Source of the DNA: Bacteroidales bacterium UBA3289
GTDB taxonomy: Bacteria; Bacteroidota; Bacteroidia; Bacteroidales; UBA932
Reading direction: 5' to 3'
DNA length: 64,000 nt
Assembly: GCA_002361625.1 (NCBI GenBank)
Contig: DETL01000034.1
Location: 50,425 to 114,424 of the forward strand
Shown here: in pieces, positions 25,455 through 33,468 of the stretch
Position numbering within the stretch: position 1 is the first letter of the stretch
How the letters are laid out: every line of letters begins with the position of its first letter
Program-made: the position numbers and the translations under genes
Notes under the pieces: generated by a model
Seen by the model: only the letters and a program-made list of their open reading frames with translations
Databases searched by the model: none
Told to the model about the DNA's origin: nothing

Positions 25455-27664
25455 ACGGTGAGATAGCATCCAGCGTCCAATTGGCGCTGAACAAGGCGGC
25501 GATGTTCGCCGGAAAATACCATACGCAGTATATTACCCCCGAGATCTTTCTGCAGGGGCTCCTGACCCTGGAACGGTTCCGTTCGGTGCTCGAAGGTTTC
25601 GCGACTTCGCTGGCGGAGGCCGGGAAAGACCTCGCCGGGTATATTGCTGCCAATGTCGAAAAAGCCGACGGGGAGATCAAGGAGCTGGAACTGTCCTACC
25701 AGCTGATGCAGGTCCTCCAGATGGCCGATGTCCAGGTGTCCCAGTCCAGTGCCGACCGGATCGACATCCCGCATATCATCTACGCCCTCTACCAGCTCGA
25801 GGACAGTTACGCCGCTTTCTGGCTGAAAAAGTATGTCACCCCTGCTCAAGGCGACCTGCTCAGTGCCTTGAATGAGGCTTATGCCGACGATTCCTCCGGA
25901 ACGGAGGACCAAGGCGCGGAAGACGAGTCACAGAAAGCCTGGATGCGGTCCTGCCGTCCCTTGACGGTGGAGCAGGACTGGCGCCTCATCGGCCGGGAGA
26001 AAGAAATCGCCAGGGCCCTGCTGGTCCTTTGCCGGAAGCAGAAGTGCAACCCGGTTTTCGTCGGCGAGCACGGGGTTGGGAAGACCGCCATCGTCCGCGG
26101 CCTCGCCGCCCTGCTGGAGAAGGGGAATGTCCCCAAACGCCTGCAAGGAAAAAAACTGTATTCGCTTGATTTCTCCTCCATTATCTCCGGGACCCAGTTT
26201 CGGGGCGACCTCGAGCGCAGGATGAAGGAGGTCCTGGACGGAGTGGCTGCCGAAGGGAATATCATCCTTTTCATCGACAATATCCACGAGATCGTCGGAG
26301 CGGGACGCACCGGCGACAGTGCCAGCGACGCGACGAGCCTCCTCGTTCCCTATATCGAACGGCGGGACATCGCTTTCATCGGGGCTACGACCTTCGAGGA
26401 TTATAAGAAGAGCGTGAACCGCAGCAAGAACCTCGAGCGCCTGTTCCAGAAGATCGAGGTCGAGGAACCTTCCAGGGACGAGGCCGTGGAAATCCTGGAA
26501 GGACTCCGGGGGCAGTTCGAGGCCTTCCACGGGGTCCGGTATGCGGACGGAGTCATCCGGTATGCCGTCGAGAGCAGCGACCGGTACATCCACGGGCGCT
26601 TCCTACCGGAGAAAGCCATCGACCTGCTGGACGAATCCGGGGCCTGGCTGGAGATGCACCCGGTCGAAGGCCGCGACCAGGTGGTCGATAAGGCACTCGT
26701 CCAGGCGGTTCTGAGCCGGATCAGCGGAATCGACCTTACCGACAAAGAAGCGGAAGAGGACGCCGTGTACTCGCTCAAGGACGAACTGAAGAAGCGGATC
26801 TTCGGGCAGGATGGAGCTATCGACACGGTCTGCGATGCCGTCTATACGGCGAAGGCGGGCCTTTCCGATGCGCTGAAGCCGATGGCGTCGTTCCTCTTCG
26901 TCGGTCCGACGGGTGTGGGAAAGACCCAGTTGGCAAAGGACCTGTCCGACCTCCTCCGGATGCCGCTTCTGCGCTACGACATGAGCGAATACGCGGAGAA
27001 GCACACCGTGTCCAAGTTCATCGGCGCCCCGGCCGGGTATGTGGGTTATGAGGACGGCGGCATCCTGGTGGACGCGATCCGGCGCTCGCCGCACAGCGTC
27101 CTGCTGCTGGACGAGATCGAGAAGGCCCACCAGGACATCTACAATCTCCTGCTCCAGATCATGGACTATGGAACGCTGACGGATTCGCGCGGCCAGAAGG
27201 CCGATTTCCGGAATGCCATCATCATTCTGACATCGAATGCCGGCGCCCGTTTCGCCAGCCGTCCTTCCATCGGTTTTTCGCCTGAAATCCATGCCGGCGA
27301 GGCGATGGGGAAGGAAGTGCGGAACGTCTTCGCGCCCGAGTTCGTCAACCGCCTGTCGGCGACGGTCGTATTCAACAATCTCTCCGAAGGGATGGCCCGC
27401 CGGATCGTCGATGCCAAGATCCGGGAGTTCGACGCGCAGCTCCAGGGGAAGGGTATCCGCCTGACTTACTCCGACGAAGCCCGCGCCGGAATCCTCCGGA
27501 AAGGCTATTCGCAGGAATACGGCGCCCGGGAGATCGAGAGAATCATCACGCGGGACATCAAGCCGCTCGTGGTCAAGGAAATCCTGTTCGGCTTCCTGAA
27601 GGACGGAGGGGAAGCCATGGTGGCCTGCACGGTTGACGGCTTCATCCTGAAAAATAAGTCATGA
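25451..27664 (+). CDS. clpA: ClpA, AAA+ unfoldase of ClpAP protease
   Basis: 737 residues. An N-domain of about 145 residues is followed by two AAA+ modules: D1 with Walker A GEHGVGKTA and Walker B ILFIDNIHE, and D2 with Walker A GPTGVGKTQ and Walker B VLLLDEIEKAH. There is no ClpB-type coiled-coil middle domain. It unfolds substrates and feeds them to ClpP, which is encoded elsewhere. It is flanked by clpS and aat with ATGA overlaps on both sides. Length is typical for ClpA. Confidence 0.93.
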   Translation: MNGEIASSVQLALNKAAMFAGKYHTQYITPEIFLQGLLTLERFRSVLEGFATSLAEAGKDLAGYIAANVEKADGEIKELELSYQLMQVLQMADVQVSQSSADRIDIPHIIYALYQLEDSYAAFWLKKYVTPAQGDLLSALNEAYADDSSGTEDQGAEDESQKAWMRSCRPLTVEQDWRLIGREKEIARALLVLCRKQKCNPVFVGEHGVGKTAIVRGLAALLEKGNVPKRLQGKKLYSLDFSSIISGTQFRGDLERRMKEVLDGVAAEGNIILFIDNIHEIVGAGRTGDSASDATSLLVPYIERRDIAFIGATTFEDYKKSVNRSKNLERLFQKIEVEEPSRDEAVEILEGLRGQFEAFHGVRYADGVIRYAVESSDRYIHGRFLPEKAIDLLDESGAWLEMHPVEGRDQVVDKALVQAVLSRISGIDLTDKEAEEDAVYSLKDELKKRIFGQDGAIDTVCDAVYTAKAGLSDALKPMASFLFVGPTGVGKTQLAKDLSDLLRMPLLRYDMSEYAEKHTVSKFIGAPAGYVGYEDGGILVDAIRRSPHSVLLLDEIEKAHQDIYNLLLQIMDYGTLTDSRGQKADFRNAIIILTSNAGARFASRPSIGFSPEIHAGEAMGKEVRNVFAPEFVNRLSATVVFNNLSEGMARRIVDAKIREFDAQLQGKGIRLTYSDEARAGILRKGYSQEYGAREIERIITRDIKPLVVKEILFGFLKDGGEAMVACTVDGFILKNKS

Positions 27665-28305
27665 GCCGTATCGCAGTGGAAGAAGGTCTTTTCCCGAGAC
27701 CTACAAAGGGGAACGGCTACGGTCTCGTAGCCGTCGGGGGCGACCTGTCCCCGGAAATCCTCGTGGAGGCTTACTCCCACGGCGTTTTCCCCTGGTTCGA
27801 CTTCCGGGAGGGAACCATCCTGTGGTACTGCCCTTATGACCGTTTCGTCATCTTTCCGGCCGAGATCCATGTCTCCCACTCGACGCGGAACCTGTTCAAC
27901 AAGGGAATCTACCGGATCAGTTTCAACACGGCGTTCCGGGAGGTCATCCGGCATTGCAGCGAGCTCCGGATCGACGAGGAAGGTGCCTGGCTCGGTCCCC
28001 AGATGGTCGAGGCCTATACCCGGCTGCACGACCTCGGATGGGCCCGGAGTGTCGAGGTCTGGAAAGGAGAGGACCTTGTCGGCGGACTGTACGGTGTCCA
28101 TATGAACGGGATCTTTGCCGGGGAGAGCATGTTCTCCCTGGAGCCGGGCACCTCCAAACTCGCGCTGGTCAGCCTGGCCCGGAAGATGGAGGCGGACGGA
28201 GAGAAACTGATCGACTGCCAGTTCCATACCGACCACCTGGAGTCGATGGGCGGAAGAACGATCCCCTATGACGAATACATGCGCATCGTCCAGGACGGAC
28301 GATAG
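27661..28305 (+). CDS. aat: Leucyl/phenylalanyl-tRNA-protein transferase
   Basis: 214 residues with the Aat pattern SHGVFPWFDF, ILWYCPYDRFVI, GLYGVHMNGIFAGESMFS and IDCQFHTDHLESMGG. The enzyme moves Leu or Phe from aminoacyl-tRNA to proteins with N-terminal Lys or Arg, creating primary N-degrons for ClpS-ClpAP. It is the last gene of the clpS-clpA-aat unit and overlaps clpA by ATGA. Length is slightly short but within the family range. Confidence 0.93.
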   Translation: MSRIAVEEGLFPRPTKGNGYGLVAVGGDLSPEILVEAYSHGVFPWFDFREGTILWYCPYDRFVIFPAEIHVSHSTRNLFNKGIYRISFNTAFREVIRHCSELRIDEEGAWLGPQMVEAYTRLHDLGWARSVEVWKGEDLVGGLYGVHMNGIFAGESMFSLEPGTSKLALVSLARKMEADGEKLIDCQFHTDHLESMGGRTIPYDEYMRIVQDGR

Positions 28306-28330
28306 ATGGCCATGAAAACATCCTTAAAAC

Positions 28331-29179
28331 TTGTATGATATGCAGTACATTCAATTGAATAACGGCGTCCGGATGCCCATCATCGGGTACGGCGTGTACC
28401 TGGTGGACCCTTCCGTTACGGAACGGTGCGTCATGGATGCGCTCAGCGTAGGATACCGTTCGCTGGACACCGCCCAGTACTATGAAAACGAGGCGATGGT
28501 GGGGGCGGCGGTCCGGAAATCCGGCATCCCCCGCAATGAGTTTTTCATCACCTCGAAGCTGTGCCTCTCCAGGCCGTCTTACCAGCGGGCGAAGGAAAAC
28601 GTGAAAGGTTCCCTTCAGCGGATGCGGCTGGACTATCTGGATCTCATGCTCATCCATTGGCCGATGGGGAACGACGGAGAGATCTGGGCCGCCTTCGAAG
28701 ACCTCGTGAAAGAAGGATGCCTGAGGAGCATCGGCGTATCCAACTTCTATCCTGAGCAGTTTGACCTTCTGGTCCGGAACGCTTCGATCATCCCTGTGGT
28801 CAACCAGATCGAGACCCATGTATTCTACCAGCAGCGGCCGATGGTAGCCAAGATGGCTGAGGCCGGAACCGCCGTGGAATCCTGGGGGCCGCTGGCCGAA
28901 GGCCTGAATGGCATTTTCACGAATCCCGTCCTGACCGAGGTCGGAGCGGCACATGGAAAGACGGCCGCCCAGGTCGCGCTCCGCTTCCTGACCCAGCAGG
29001 GCATCATCGTCATCCCCAAGTCAGTCCACAGGGAGCGGATGATCCAGAATCTGGACACGCTGGACTTCGATCTCTCGGATGAAGAAATGGAGGCCGTCCG
29101 GGGCCTGGATACCGGCCACAACCTGGAAGGCTGGCCGTCGGACGCATTGAGCTACAATCCCCAAGATTACCGCCGATGA
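28331..29179 (+). CDS. Aldo/keto reductase
   Basis: A 282-residue TIM-barrel reductase using NADPH. The catalytic tetrad is visible: Asp and Tyr in LDTAQYYENE, Lys in ITSKLCL and His in LIHWPMG. Further matches are IGVSNF, NQIETHVFYQQ and the cofactor-binding IVIPKSVHRERM. It resembles the 2,5-diketo-gluconate reductase-type group but the substrate is not predictable. It starts 25 bases after aat and its stop overlaps the start of a truncated oxidoreductase gene as ATGA. Confidence 0.9.
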   Translation: MYDMQYIQLNNGVRMPIIGYGVYLVDPSVTERCVMDALSVGYRSLDTAQYYENEAMVGAAVRKSGIPRNEFFITSKLCLSRPSYQRAKENVKGSLQRMRLDYLDLMLIHWPMGNDGEIWAAFEDLVKEGCLRSIGVSNFYPEQFDLLVRNASIIPVVNQIETHVFYQQRPMVAKMAEAGTAVESWGPLAEGLNGIFTNPVLTEVGAAHGKTAAQVALRFLTQQGIIVIPKSVHRERMIQNLDTLDFDLSDEEMEAVRGLDTGHNLEGWPSDALSYNPQDYRR

Positions 29180-29286
29180 AAGCACTTGTCATAGGCGCCA
29201 CCGGCGCCGTAGGAAAAGACCTTGTCGAACAGCTGCCTGGTTATGATTCTTTCCACAACTCCGACCATGGAAGAGCCCGTACTTAA
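29176..29286 (+). pseudogene. Truncated 5' end of an NAD(P)-binding Rossmann-fold oxidoreductase
   Basis: The ATG overlaps the aldo/keto reductase stop (ATGA), typical of a real downstream gene. It encodes MKALVIGATGAVGKDLVEQL, the start of atypical SDR/epimerase-like proteins with the dinucleotide loop GATGAVG. After about 20 codons the similarity stops, and the frame runs through unrelated residues to a stop at 29284-29286, inside the AlaX-like gene. The rest of the protein is not found in the window. This marks a deletion or insertion junction near 29235. Confidence 0.65.
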
Positions 29287-29725
29287 CCCTCATAACAAGG
29301 AAGAGTATCCGCCCATGCATACGGCGGAACATATCCTCAATGCAACGATGGTGCGCCTGTTCGGCTGCCCCAGGTCCAGGAACGCACACATCGAACGAAA
29401 GAAATCCAAGTGTGACTATGAGTTGGCGGAGGCTCCTTCGGAGGAGCTGATCGCCCGGATCGAAAAGACCGTCAACGATGTTATCGCCAGGAACCTTCCC
29501 GTCACGGTGGAGTTTCTCCCCAAGGAGGAAGCTGCTGGGATCGTGGACCTGAGCAAACTCCCGGAGGGTGTCTCCGACACGCTCCGGATTGTCCGGGTAG
29601 GGGACTACGACGCCTGTGCCTGCGCCGGCGCCCATGTGAAGAACACCTCAGAAATCGGTACGTTCAGGATCCTCAGCCACGATTACGAAAACGGACGCTG
29701 GCGCGTCAGATGGAAAGTTCAATAG
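29267..29725 (+). CDS. AlaX-like alanyl-tRNA editing domain protein
   Basis: About 152 residues from the ATG at 29267; the frame is open from 29222 but that stretch reads over the oxidoreductase remnant. It contains the zinc site of the AlaRS second additional domain family: HTAEH near the N-terminus and CAGAH in DACACAGAHVKNTSEIG. Free-standing AlaX proteins hydrolyse Ser or Gly mischarged onto tRNA(Ala). This one is short and lacks any synthetase part. The following lipoprotein gene starts 1 base after its stop. It begins the accessory set that follows the broken oxidoreductase. Confidence 0.83.
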   Translation: MEEPVLNPHNKEEYPPMHTAEHILNATMVRLFGCPRSRNAHIERKKSKCDYELAEAPSEELIARIEKTVNDVIARNLPVTVEFLPKEEAAGIVDLSKLPEGVSDTLRIVRVGDYDACACAGAHVKNTSEIGTFRILSHDYENGRWRVRWKVQ

Positions 29726-29726
29726 T

Positions 29727-30191
29727 ATGAGAAGAATGCTTTCTGTATTTGCAGGGCTTGTCTGCATTCTGTCCTGCCAGCCTCCATCCGAGTTGCCATA
29801 CACCCGGATGAGGAATTACTATGTCCGCAACGACGCGGAATTGCCGGTTGAAGGAAAGATCGATGACCGCGCCACGTTCGAGAGCCTTTTCGGGATGGCC
29901 ACGCTTATGGGAACGGACGGACAGCCGACGCCTGTTGACTGGGATGGCGAGTTCGTCCTTGCCGTGGTGGACCCGGCGACAAACAACCTGACCACACTTG
30001 ACCCGGAGTCCCTGCGTCAGGAGGGCGAAGAACTCGTCTTCACATACACGGAGACTTTGGGGAACAAACAGTCCTACTGGACGCTTCCTGTCCTGATGAT
30101 AAAAGTGGACAGGAAGTACGGTACGGGATCGGTCAGATTCATCCGCCATAAGACTGGGGGATCCGGGCGGGCCGTCCCCGGGAATCGGTAA
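29727..30191 (+). CDS. Hypothetical lipoprotein
   Basis: A 154-residue protein with a lipoprotein signal peptide (MRRMLSVFAGLVCILSC, lipobox ILSC with the lipidated cysteine at residue 17). The mature part is mostly beta (EFVLAVVDPAT, LVFTYTET, SYWTLPVLMIKV) and resembles small secreted META- or protease-inhibitor-like folds only loosely. It begins 1 base after the AlaX-like stop. The function is unknown; the localisation to the periplasmic side of a membrane is a fair inference. Confidence 0.65.
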   Translation: MRRMLSVFAGLVCILSCQPPSELPYTRMRNYYVRNDAELPVEGKIDDRATFESLFGMATLMGTDGQPTPVDWDGEFVLAVVDPATNNLTTLDPESLRQEGEELVFTYTETLGNKQSYWTLPVLMIKVDRKYGTGSVRFIRHKTGGSGRAVPGNR

Positions 30192-30232
30192 ACGAACGGG
30201 CTGAATTACTCCCCTCAGTCGTAATTGGGACT

Positions 30233-30421
30233 ATGAAACCGAAGAAGAAACAAAAGAAACTCCACATCAGCGAAGCCGACTTCATGCTGGCCAACCGCCG
30301 TGCGGCTCGGCTGGAAGAGATCGAGCAGCACGGAAAGCCCGTTTCCTTCAGGAAGGTCTTGCATAAATCCAGGAAGGTCTATGACCGGAAGAAGATAAGG
30401 AAGGAGATCCCTTCCGAGTGA
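30233..30421 (+). CDS. Small basic hypothetical protein
   Basis: 62 residues with a strongly basic lysine-rich start (MKPKKKQKKLH) and end (KSRKVYDRKKIRKE), with a central helix. Such composition suggests nucleic-acid or ribosome binding. The codon use agrees with the neighbours and it is spaced 41-42 bases from the genes on both sides, which supports it as real. The family is not recognised. Confidence 0.5.
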   Translation: MKPKKKQKKLHISEADFMLANRRAARLEEIEQHGKPVSFRKVLHKSRKVYDRKKIRKEIPSE

Positions 30422-30463
30422 CTCCGTCACCGTCAGATACTCCGGCATCAACTACGAGTTCCT

Positions 30464-31501
30464 ATGAAACAGGTATCCGCACGTCTTCTGAGCCAGCAGC
30501 TCGCCGCTCCGCAGTTTGGTAATCCTGCGGAGGTTGTGTCGTGGTTCGGGGCGATGCAGGCACAGGACTACAGGGCGATGCGCTGGGCTGTGGCCATGAG
30601 AACCAGAAAACCCTCTTACAAGGCCTTCAAAACCGCTTTTGACGATGGCAGGGTTCTCAGAGCGCATCTTCTTCGCGGCACCTGGCAGCTGGTGTCATCT
30701 GACGACTACCACTGGCTGCGGGCCCTTTGCCATGACAAGGGGATGGCGGTTCTCGACGGCTGGACCAAATCCCTTGGGTTCACCTATTCCGGAAAGGAGA
30801 AAGAACGGATTCTGACGATTATCGAAGACTCGGTCGCCAGCAGGGGAGAGGTGACGGAGGATGTCATCGGGGAGGCCCTTCTCGAGGGAGGAATCCCCAA
30901 AGACAGGCTCGTATATAATCACCAGCTCCGGATGGCCGAGCTGGAGGGCCTTGTCTGCAGCGGATCGCTCGGCCCGAGGAACACCTACAGGCTGGTCCGG
31001 GAAAGGGTGCCGGTGTCATCCCCTCTCAGCAGAGAGGAGTCCCTTGCCCTTCTTGCCAGGAAGTATTTCCGGAGCCATGGACCGGCGACACTCGAGGACT
31101 TTGTGTGGTGGAGCGGACTCAATGCGGGTGAATGTCGGCGGGGAATCGCATCACTCGGTGATGAACTGCGCCCGGAGCGATGGAAAGGGAGGGACTTCTA
31201 TATCCACAGTGAGACCCGCACGAGAGGCGTCCGCAGCGGCACGGTTCTCCTCCTTCCGGCATACGACGAGTACCTGATCGGCTACAAAAGCAGGGACGTC
31301 GTCCTCCATCCGGACAAAGCCCATCACGCGCATAACAATTTCGGCATCTTCAAGTCCGTGGTCGCATGGGACGGCGAGATTGTCGGCAACTGGAAACCCT
31401 CATCGGAGGATGGGGGAGTGTCGCTTTTCAAGGATGGCGTCTCCATCCCTGAGGAATCCATAGAAAAAGTAATCAGTACCTATCATGCAGCGCAGAAGTA
31501 A
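30464..31501 (+). CDS. Winged-helix DNA-binding protein of the AlkZ/YcaQ (HTH_42) type
   Basis: 345 residues with the family signature GAMQAQDYRAMRWA (QAQD at 32-35), LRAHLLRGTWQLV, FVWWSGLN and LLLPAYDEYLIGY. Members such as AlkZ and YcaQ are DNA glycosylases that open interstrand cross-links or remove bulky alkyl adducts, using a Q-x-Q/D motif. This protein has the Q-x-Q-D pattern, so glycosylase activity is possible, but many homologues are uncharacterised. Its end overlaps the FKBP gene start by 17 bases. Confidence 0.8.
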   Translation: MKQVSARLLSQQLAAPQFGNPAEVVSWFGAMQAQDYRAMRWAVAMRTRKPSYKAFKTAFDDGRVLRAHLLRGTWQLVSSDDYHWLRALCHDKGMAVLDGWTKSLGFTYSGKEKERILTIIEDSVASRGEVTEDVIGEALLEGGIPKDRLVYNHQLRMAELEGLVCSGSLGPRNTYRLVRERVPVSSPLSREESLALLARKYFRSHGPATLEDFVWWSGLNAGECRRGIASLGDELRPERWKGRDFYIHSETRTRGVRSGTVLLLPAYDEYLIGYKSRDVVLHPDKAHHAHNNFGIFKSVVAWDGEIVGNWKPSSEDGGVSLFKDGVSIPEESIEKVISTYHAAQK

Positions 31502-31904
31502 TAAAAGACAGAATCCCTACAAAGAGGCAAACGAGGCGTTCCTTCAGGTAAAAGCCCAGGAGGAAGGGATCGTTGTCCTGGACAACGGCGTCCTGTACAA
31601 AGTGCTGGAAGAAGGTCATGGCACCAAGAAACCTACGCCCCGGAGTATCGTCTATGTCAACTACACTGGCCGTCTCATCGACGGGACCGTCTTCGACACG
31701 ACGGAAGGGCAGCCGCTTCCGGCGCTGTTCCTGGTCGGAGACCTCATCATGGGCTGGCAGATCGCCCTCACCCGGATGCACGAAGGTGATAAGTGGGAGG
31801 TCTATATCCCCGCCAAATGGGGGTATGGAGCCATGAAGATGGACGATATCCCGGCTCACAGCACTCTCATATTCGAACTGGAACTGGTCAAAATCGAAAG
31901 ATGA
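31485..31904 (+). CDS. FKBP-type peptidyl-prolyl cis-trans isomerase
   Basis: 139 residues. After an N-terminal helix (about 1-35) comes an FKBP domain: VYVNYTGRLIDGTVFDTT, LPALFLVGDLIMGWQIAL, EVYIPAKWGYGA and IPAHSTLIFELELV. The active-site tyrosine, Phe-Asp pair and the GY-G segment are kept. There is no signal peptide, so it is expected in the cytoplasm, unlike the many exported FKBPs of Bacteroidota. It overlaps the genes on both sides. Confidence 0.9.
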   Translation: MQRRSNKRQNPYKEANEAFLQVKAQEEGIVVLDNGVLYKVLEEGHGTKKPTPRSIVYVNYTGRLIDGTVFDTTEGQPLPALFLVGDLIMGWQIALTRMHEGDKWEVYIPAKWGYGAMKMDDIPAHSTLIFELELVKIER

Positions 31905-32536
31905 AACTATCCAGCCTCAAGGACCTGAAGGTCATCAAAAAGGATCTGGCTCCGGCGGAGCCGGAAAAATCGCCCGTTCAGAAACCCCGTTCCAAGACGG
32001 TCATACTCAAGTCGAAGGAAGAGGAGCATGCCCGGAACGAAGGGCTTGTCAAGGGACAGAAAGTCCGGATGATGGACACCAATGACACGGCCACGATCGT
32101 GGGCTTTGGGAAGGACTATTACGAGTTGGAACTGGACGGTCTTGTCATCCGCGCCGTCCGGAGCGAGTTCATCCCGATTAACCCGGAGGAGGACCGGAAG
32201 CTGCGATCCTCCATCCAGCCCCGGCGATCGAAGGAGGCCGAGGAACCCCTGGCATCGGAAGATCCGCTCGCGGACCTGACCGTGGACCTTCACATCGAAC
32301 GCATCCCGGGCAGCGACGGGATTCCCGAATGGGCGGCCCTGGAGTACCAGATGAACTACTTCCGGCAGGTCCTCCGGAAGAACCTCAAGCACCGCGGAAA
32401 ACGCATCATCTTCATCCACGGGGTAGGGGACGGCGTTCTCGCTTCAGCCATCCGCAAGGAACTGGACGAAGTCTTCGCCGTCAGTTGCACCTATACCTTC
32501 GGGCCGATGGGTGCAACCCATGTGACGGTTCGCTGA
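31901..32536 (+). CDS. Smr-domain protein (short DUF2027-like)
   Basis: About 211 residues from the ATG that overlaps the FKBP stop (ATGA). A charged N-terminal linker precedes a KOW-like small beta-barrel (GLVKGQKVRMMDTNDTATIVG, about 45-90) and a C-terminal Smr domain with DLHIERI and HGVGDGVL (about 125-211). Smr domains of the MutS2 type nick or bind branched DNA or RNA; the conserved D-L-H and HG-x-G-x-G are present. Bacteroidota have longer DUF2027-Smr proteins; this is a shortened version. It closes the accessory set before the convergent phosphoesterase gene. Confidence 0.78.
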   Translation: MKLSSLKDLKVIKKDLAPAEPEKSPVQKPRSKTVILKSKEEEHARNEGLVKGQKVRMMDTNDTATIVGFGKDYYELELDGLVIRAVRSEFIPINPEEDRKLRSSIQPRRSKEAEEPLASEDPLADLTVDLHIERIPGSDGIPEWAALEYQMNYFRQVLRKNLKHRGKRIIFIHGVGDGVLASAIRKELDEVFAVSCTYTFGPMGATHVTVR

Positions 32537-32562
32537 AGTAATTACCCGATCCTTTCCGCAGG

Positions 32563-33378
32563 TTAGAAACGGCAGTGCGTCGGATCAATCCCCGGGGTCG
32601 GCGTATAGCGTACTTCGAAGCCGTCCCGGGTTACCCGGACCACATTGTATCCAGGAGTTCCGTGTCCCAGGGCATTCCCGACCGGACCCGCCGTGACAAA
32701 ACGGATCCCGTCGATGACGACATCATACTCCTGATGCGTGTGGCCGGCAAAGACCGCGCTCACCCCCTTCTCCTTGAACAGGGAAACATATTGATGCCGC
32801 TTCTCCACGGAGAAGTTGAAGTAATCCTCCGGCTCGTCCTCGCGCTCCCGGACGACCGGGCAGTGCAGAAAGACAAATGTGTAGCGGCTGCCACGAGCGG
32901 CGTCCAGTTCCTTCACCAGCCAATCCCACTGCTCCGCTTCCGCTTCCTCTACACCATCCTTGATGCAGTTGGTATCGATCCCGATGAAGGTACAGCCCTT
33001 GTCCCGGAAAGCGAAGCGGTCATAGCCGCGAAGGGCGATGTAGGCCGCCTGCTTCTCCCGGGTGAACCCCATGTAATCATGATTCCCGGGAACGGTGTAA
33101 ACCGGCATGCGGAGTTCCGCCAGGCGGGTCCTGAAGACAGAATCCTGAACGGGATCGGCGGGATTGTCCACCAAGTCTCCCGTCACGAATACATAGGCTG
33201 GGTCAAGGTCGTTGGCCGCATCGACGGCAGCCTTCATCAAGGAATCCGAGTGCGCGAATCGCGGCGACGTGTCAATGAATCCGATCTGGGTGTCGCTCAT
33301 CTGGACGAAGGTGAACGGCTCGAAAGCCTGACAGGCAGAAGCAAGCATCAGCGTGATGGCAAGGATAAACTGTTTCAT
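32563..33378 (-). CDS. Exported calcineurin-like phosphoesterase
   Basis: 271 residues with a signal peptide (MKQFILAITLMLASACQA; cleavage after A or lipidation at the cysteine are both possible). Metallophosphatase motifs in order: QMSDTQIG, TGDLVDN, GNHDYMG, FLHCPV and GHTHQE. It resembles secreted CPPED1/CpdA-like phosphatases. The substrate is unknown. A strong promoter lies directly upstream and the gene appears to be transcribed alone. Confidence 0.88.
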   Translation of the reverse strand: MKQFILAITLMLASACQAFEPFTFVQMSDTQIGFIDTSPRFAHSDSLMKAAVDAANDLDPAYVFVTGDLVDNPADPVQDSVFRTRLAELRMPVYTVPGNHDYMGFTREKQAAYIALRGYDRFAFRDKGCTFIGIDTNCIKDGVEEAEAEQWDWLVKELDAARGSRYTFVFLHCPVVREREDEPEDYFNFSVEKRHQYVSLFKEKGVSAVFAGHTHQEYDVVIDGIRFVTAGPVGNALGHGTPGYNVVRVTRDGFEVRYTPTPGIDPTHCRF

Positions 33379-33385
33379 ACAGTAT

Positions 33386-33417
33386 CAAAGATACGGATTA
33401 TTCCGGAAAACACGCAA
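33386..33417 (-). promoter_or_regulatory. Bacteroidetes-type promoter for the exported phosphoesterase
   Basis: On the minus strand: TTG (33417-33415), 21 bases, TATCTTTG (33393-33386). The -7 box is 8 bases from the ATG at 33378, so the leader would be very short. Confidence 0.6.
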
Positions 33418-33468
33418 CTGGAAGCAGGCTAAATGGCAGATAACCACCTGCAGACCGTGCCCGCTTTG

